A DNA stretch of 64,000 nucleotides from the NCBI GenBank assembly GCA_002706765.1, contig PAJV01000050.1, forward strand, positions 1 through 64,000, in the 5' to 3' direction. The DNA is from Gimesia sp. GTDB taxonomy: Bacteria; Planctomycetota; Planctomycetia; Planctomycetales; Planctomycetaceae. Positions within the stretch are counted from its first letter, which is position 1; each line of letters opens with the position of its first letter. Of this stretch, positions 62,345 to 64,000 are shown piece after piece. A program made the position numbers and the translations under genes. The notes below the pieces were generated by a model, which had not been told where the DNA came from, did no database searches, and was given only the letters and a program-made list of their open reading frames with translations.

Positions 62345-63181
62345 TTACTGCTTCTGTTCCGGTTTCGCCTGTTTCGCCCGCAGCAGCTTCGCCATGTACG
62401 TAGCCGTTTCATCGGCAATCACATTGTAGCCCGCCAGGTTGGGATGACGGTCCCCATACCAGCCGGGCAGATCACCGAGAATTGGGTCCAGTTCGTTCGC
62501 CATCACTACCACACTGCCACCGATCACGAACGGCTTCACCAGTGCATGGTATTTTTCCGGAACCTTCTCCAGCGGATAACGCCGATAGGTGAGCATGTTC
62601 TGCCCTTTCTTCAGCTCTTCTGCGTAACGGGGATAAATATCGAAGACTTCCAGGTTCTCTTTCTTCGCGACGTCAAATACCAGGTCGTTGATTTTTTTAC
62701 TGTCCGCTTCATTCGCAAACGGAATCACCGTCATCGGAATCAGCAAGGCGTTGGGATGATCTTCACGCAGCCGCGCCAGCAGCTGATGAAAATCTTTGGG
62801 AAAATTCTCTGTGAAGTTCTCGCGTCGTGCCCGGTCGTTCAAACCGTACCGGATGAAGATATAATCCAGGCCCGGCAGTTTGGCAGCATCCCGATCATAG
62901 CGGCCCGAATCAAACAGCCGCTTGATATATTCGCCACTCAAACTCGAATTGATCACATCACAGGACGGCAGATCCCCTTCCGCAGCCAGCAGTTGTTCCA
63001 GCACCTGTTCCAGATGCGGCCCTTTCGGCTTCAGTTTGCGGGGAATACTTCCCTCCGTCGTACTGTCGCCGAGTAACAGGATCTGTACCTTTCCTTCGTG
63101 CTCCGCGTTCACAGTGACGGGAACAGACAAGATCGAGATCACAGTCATTAAAACATATAGAGATAGTCGTCGCAGCATCAT
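62345..63181 (-). CDS. Secreted SGNH/GDSL-type hydrolase
   Basis: 278 aa with a signal peptide (LSLYVLMTVISILSVPVTVNA). Block I is LLLGDSTTEG (nucleophile Ser), block III is RYGLNDRARR (Asn of the oxyanion hole) and block V is YGDRHPNLAGYN (catalytic Asp and His). All catalytic residues are present. It is likely a carbohydrate or lipid esterase in the periplasm. A C-terminal Lys/Gln-rich tail follows. First gene of a minus-strand pair with the ceramidase-like gene. Confidence 0.92.
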   Translation of the reverse strand: MMLRRLSLYVLMTVISILSVPVTVNAEHEGKVQILLLGDSTTEGSIPRKLKPKGPHLEQVLEQLLAAEGDLPSCDVINSSLSGEYIKRLFDSGRYDRDAAKLPGLDYIFIRYGLNDRARRENFTENFPKDFHQLLARLREDHPNALLIPMTVIPFANEADSKKINDLVFDVAKKENLEVFDIYPRYAEELKKGQNMLTYRRYPLEKVPEKYHALVKPFVIGGSVVVMANELDPILGDLPGWYGDRHPNLAGYNVIADETATYMAKLLRAKQAKPEQKQ

Positions 63182-63805
63182 CAGAGAAGTCCTGTAGGTA
63201 AGTGGAAGGAAGCAGGCGGGGTCGCAACATCATCAGGAACGGAACAGGTCCGTCGCATCTTCATTATGGTGCACTCTTGAAGCAAGTGCAATTTACAACC
63301 GGAGTTTTGGTCAATCTGTCTGCCCGTTAACGGCCGCATCTCCCGTGTGAACAGGATCGAATCTCTGCAGAAGTTGACCGCTGAGCGGTAGTCAGACGCG
63401 CACTGCTCAAGCGACATTCCCGCACAAATTGATCTTGACCGCTGCGCGCCGTCGGCGATAAGCGCTATTCTGAGTCGCGCGCGTGACCAGTTTACAGAGC
63501 ACTGAAACAGGGCGAACCACTTCCGGAGGTTCACGCGAAATCCGGCGGTTTTTTCCCGATCTTCACTGCCTGAAACAGCACCAGTTCCCGATGTATGCCT
63601 GCGGGTCGCCACACATCGCAGAGTTTCGTCCCGGTACCGCCTCAGCACCGCCGCACATCGGTCCCCTGTCAACCCGTATCGCCACCTCGTTTTCTGACGA
63701 ACCCTCTTGACCGCGTCGCGCCCTTCGCGAAGATTTATTGAACTCGGGATGCACGCCATCATCCACCTTGTCAGAATTCCATCATTACAGAAAGCACTTT
63801 GAAAC
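63182..63805. other. Non-coding region upstream of the SGNH gene
   Basis: A 245-codon minus-strand frame covers this stretch, but its Arg/Cys/Ser-rich composition and lack of motifs make it a likely shadow. The flanking genes diverge, so two promoters are expected; none is clear. No RNA or repeat is recognised. Confidence 0.45.
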
Positions 63806-64000
63806 ATGACCGACTCCCCTTCCGAACCGCGTGTCCGTACCAGTCGCCAGAGATCAGAACAGATTGTACGACTGATTAAAAAAATGATTGGTCGTGGCTC
63901 CCTTGTCTCAGAAATCAAAACCGCGATCGCCGGGGAATTCCAGCTCAGCCGTCGTTCCGTCGAACGCTATATAACCCGTGCCCGCAGCGAGATGCTGAAT
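63806..64000 (+). CDS. Putative HTH protein, N-terminal part (cut by window end)
   Basis: 65 codons from the ATG at 63806. The start is polar and Arg-rich, followed by a helix-turn-helix-like run: EQIVRLIKKMIGRG, then SEIKTAIAGEFQLSRRSVER and YITRARSEM. The order (helix, short turn, recognition-like helix with Ser-Arg-Arg-Ser-Val) suggests DNA binding, as in phage terminase small subunits or HTH regulators. The rest of the gene is outside the window, so no family can be given. Confidence 0.55.
   Translation, partial: MTDSPSEPRVRTSRQRSEQIVRLIKKMIGRGSLVSEIKTAIAGEFQLSRRSVERYITRARSEMLN

Noticed and set aside
63181-63918. 245-codon minus-strand frame near the window end
   Set aside because: Arg/Cys/Ser-rich composition without motifs, and it overlaps the start of a better plus-strand gene.
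1-64000. CRISPR arrays, rRNA genes, insertion sequences
   Set aside because: No regularly spaced direct repeats, rRNA-like stretches or transposase genes were seen on reading both strands.

Overview
The window looks like a planctomycete chromosome, probably Gimesia or a close relative. The right-hand 27 kb carries typical planctomycete genes: a DUF1501 protein with a twin-arginine-like leader, a PQQ beta-propeller fused to membrane helices, a secreted neutral-ceramidase-like protein and an SGNH hydrolase. The genus is inferred from gene style and was not tested.

Positions 1 to about 36,698 are the right part of an integrated mobile element that carries a defence island. Its right end is visible. 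A large serine recombinase (34923-36698) ends exactly where the N-terminal part of a chromosomal radical SAM gene (PA0069/spore-photoproduct-lyase type, minus strand) is cut off at its Cys motif. The left end lies outside the window. From left to right the island holds: the end of a type I restriction hsdR, a membrane-anchored unknown and a YgjP-like metallopeptidase; an McrB/McrC pair with extra DUF4357 and EVE-like modules; a cold-shock protein; a complete qatABCD operon; a PD-(D/E)XK nuclease; a DoxX/DsbA-type redox pair; an excisionase-like HTH protein; a giant DUF4011-helicase-Vsr protein with two tandem nuclease domains; an SNF2/RapA-like helicase overlapping a sacsin-like GHKL ATPase; two small membrane proteins; and a DUF2971 protein. 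A maintenance module follows: a primase-like protein, an AAA ATPase and a divergent regulator-like gene, separated by repeat-rich non-coding DNA.

Positions 36.7-57.3 kb are chromosomal backbone: DUF1501, a multi-PAS histidine kinase, a ClC channel, small membrane proteins, an AsmA-like giant, a nitroreductase, an Nramp-like transporter without the usual metal motifs, a GH32/43-like propeller, a GT2 glycosyltransferase, a PQQ protein and several unknowns.

An A+T-rich insert at 57.35-59.43 kb is the best candidate for an undescribed system. It has a palindromic operator abutting a clear sigma-70-type promoter, about 250 nt of DNA folding into at least six hairpins, a 94-aa helical protein, an XRE regulator, and a divergent retron-like reverse transcriptase (VADD instead of YADD, SN instead of SP after the QG motif, VHS where retrons have VTG). 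I read this as a retron-like or other ncRNA-templated RT defence unit. Backbone resumes after it with an HpcH/HpaI aldolase, the ceramidase-like and SGNH enzymes, and the start of a DNA-binding-like gene cut by the window end.
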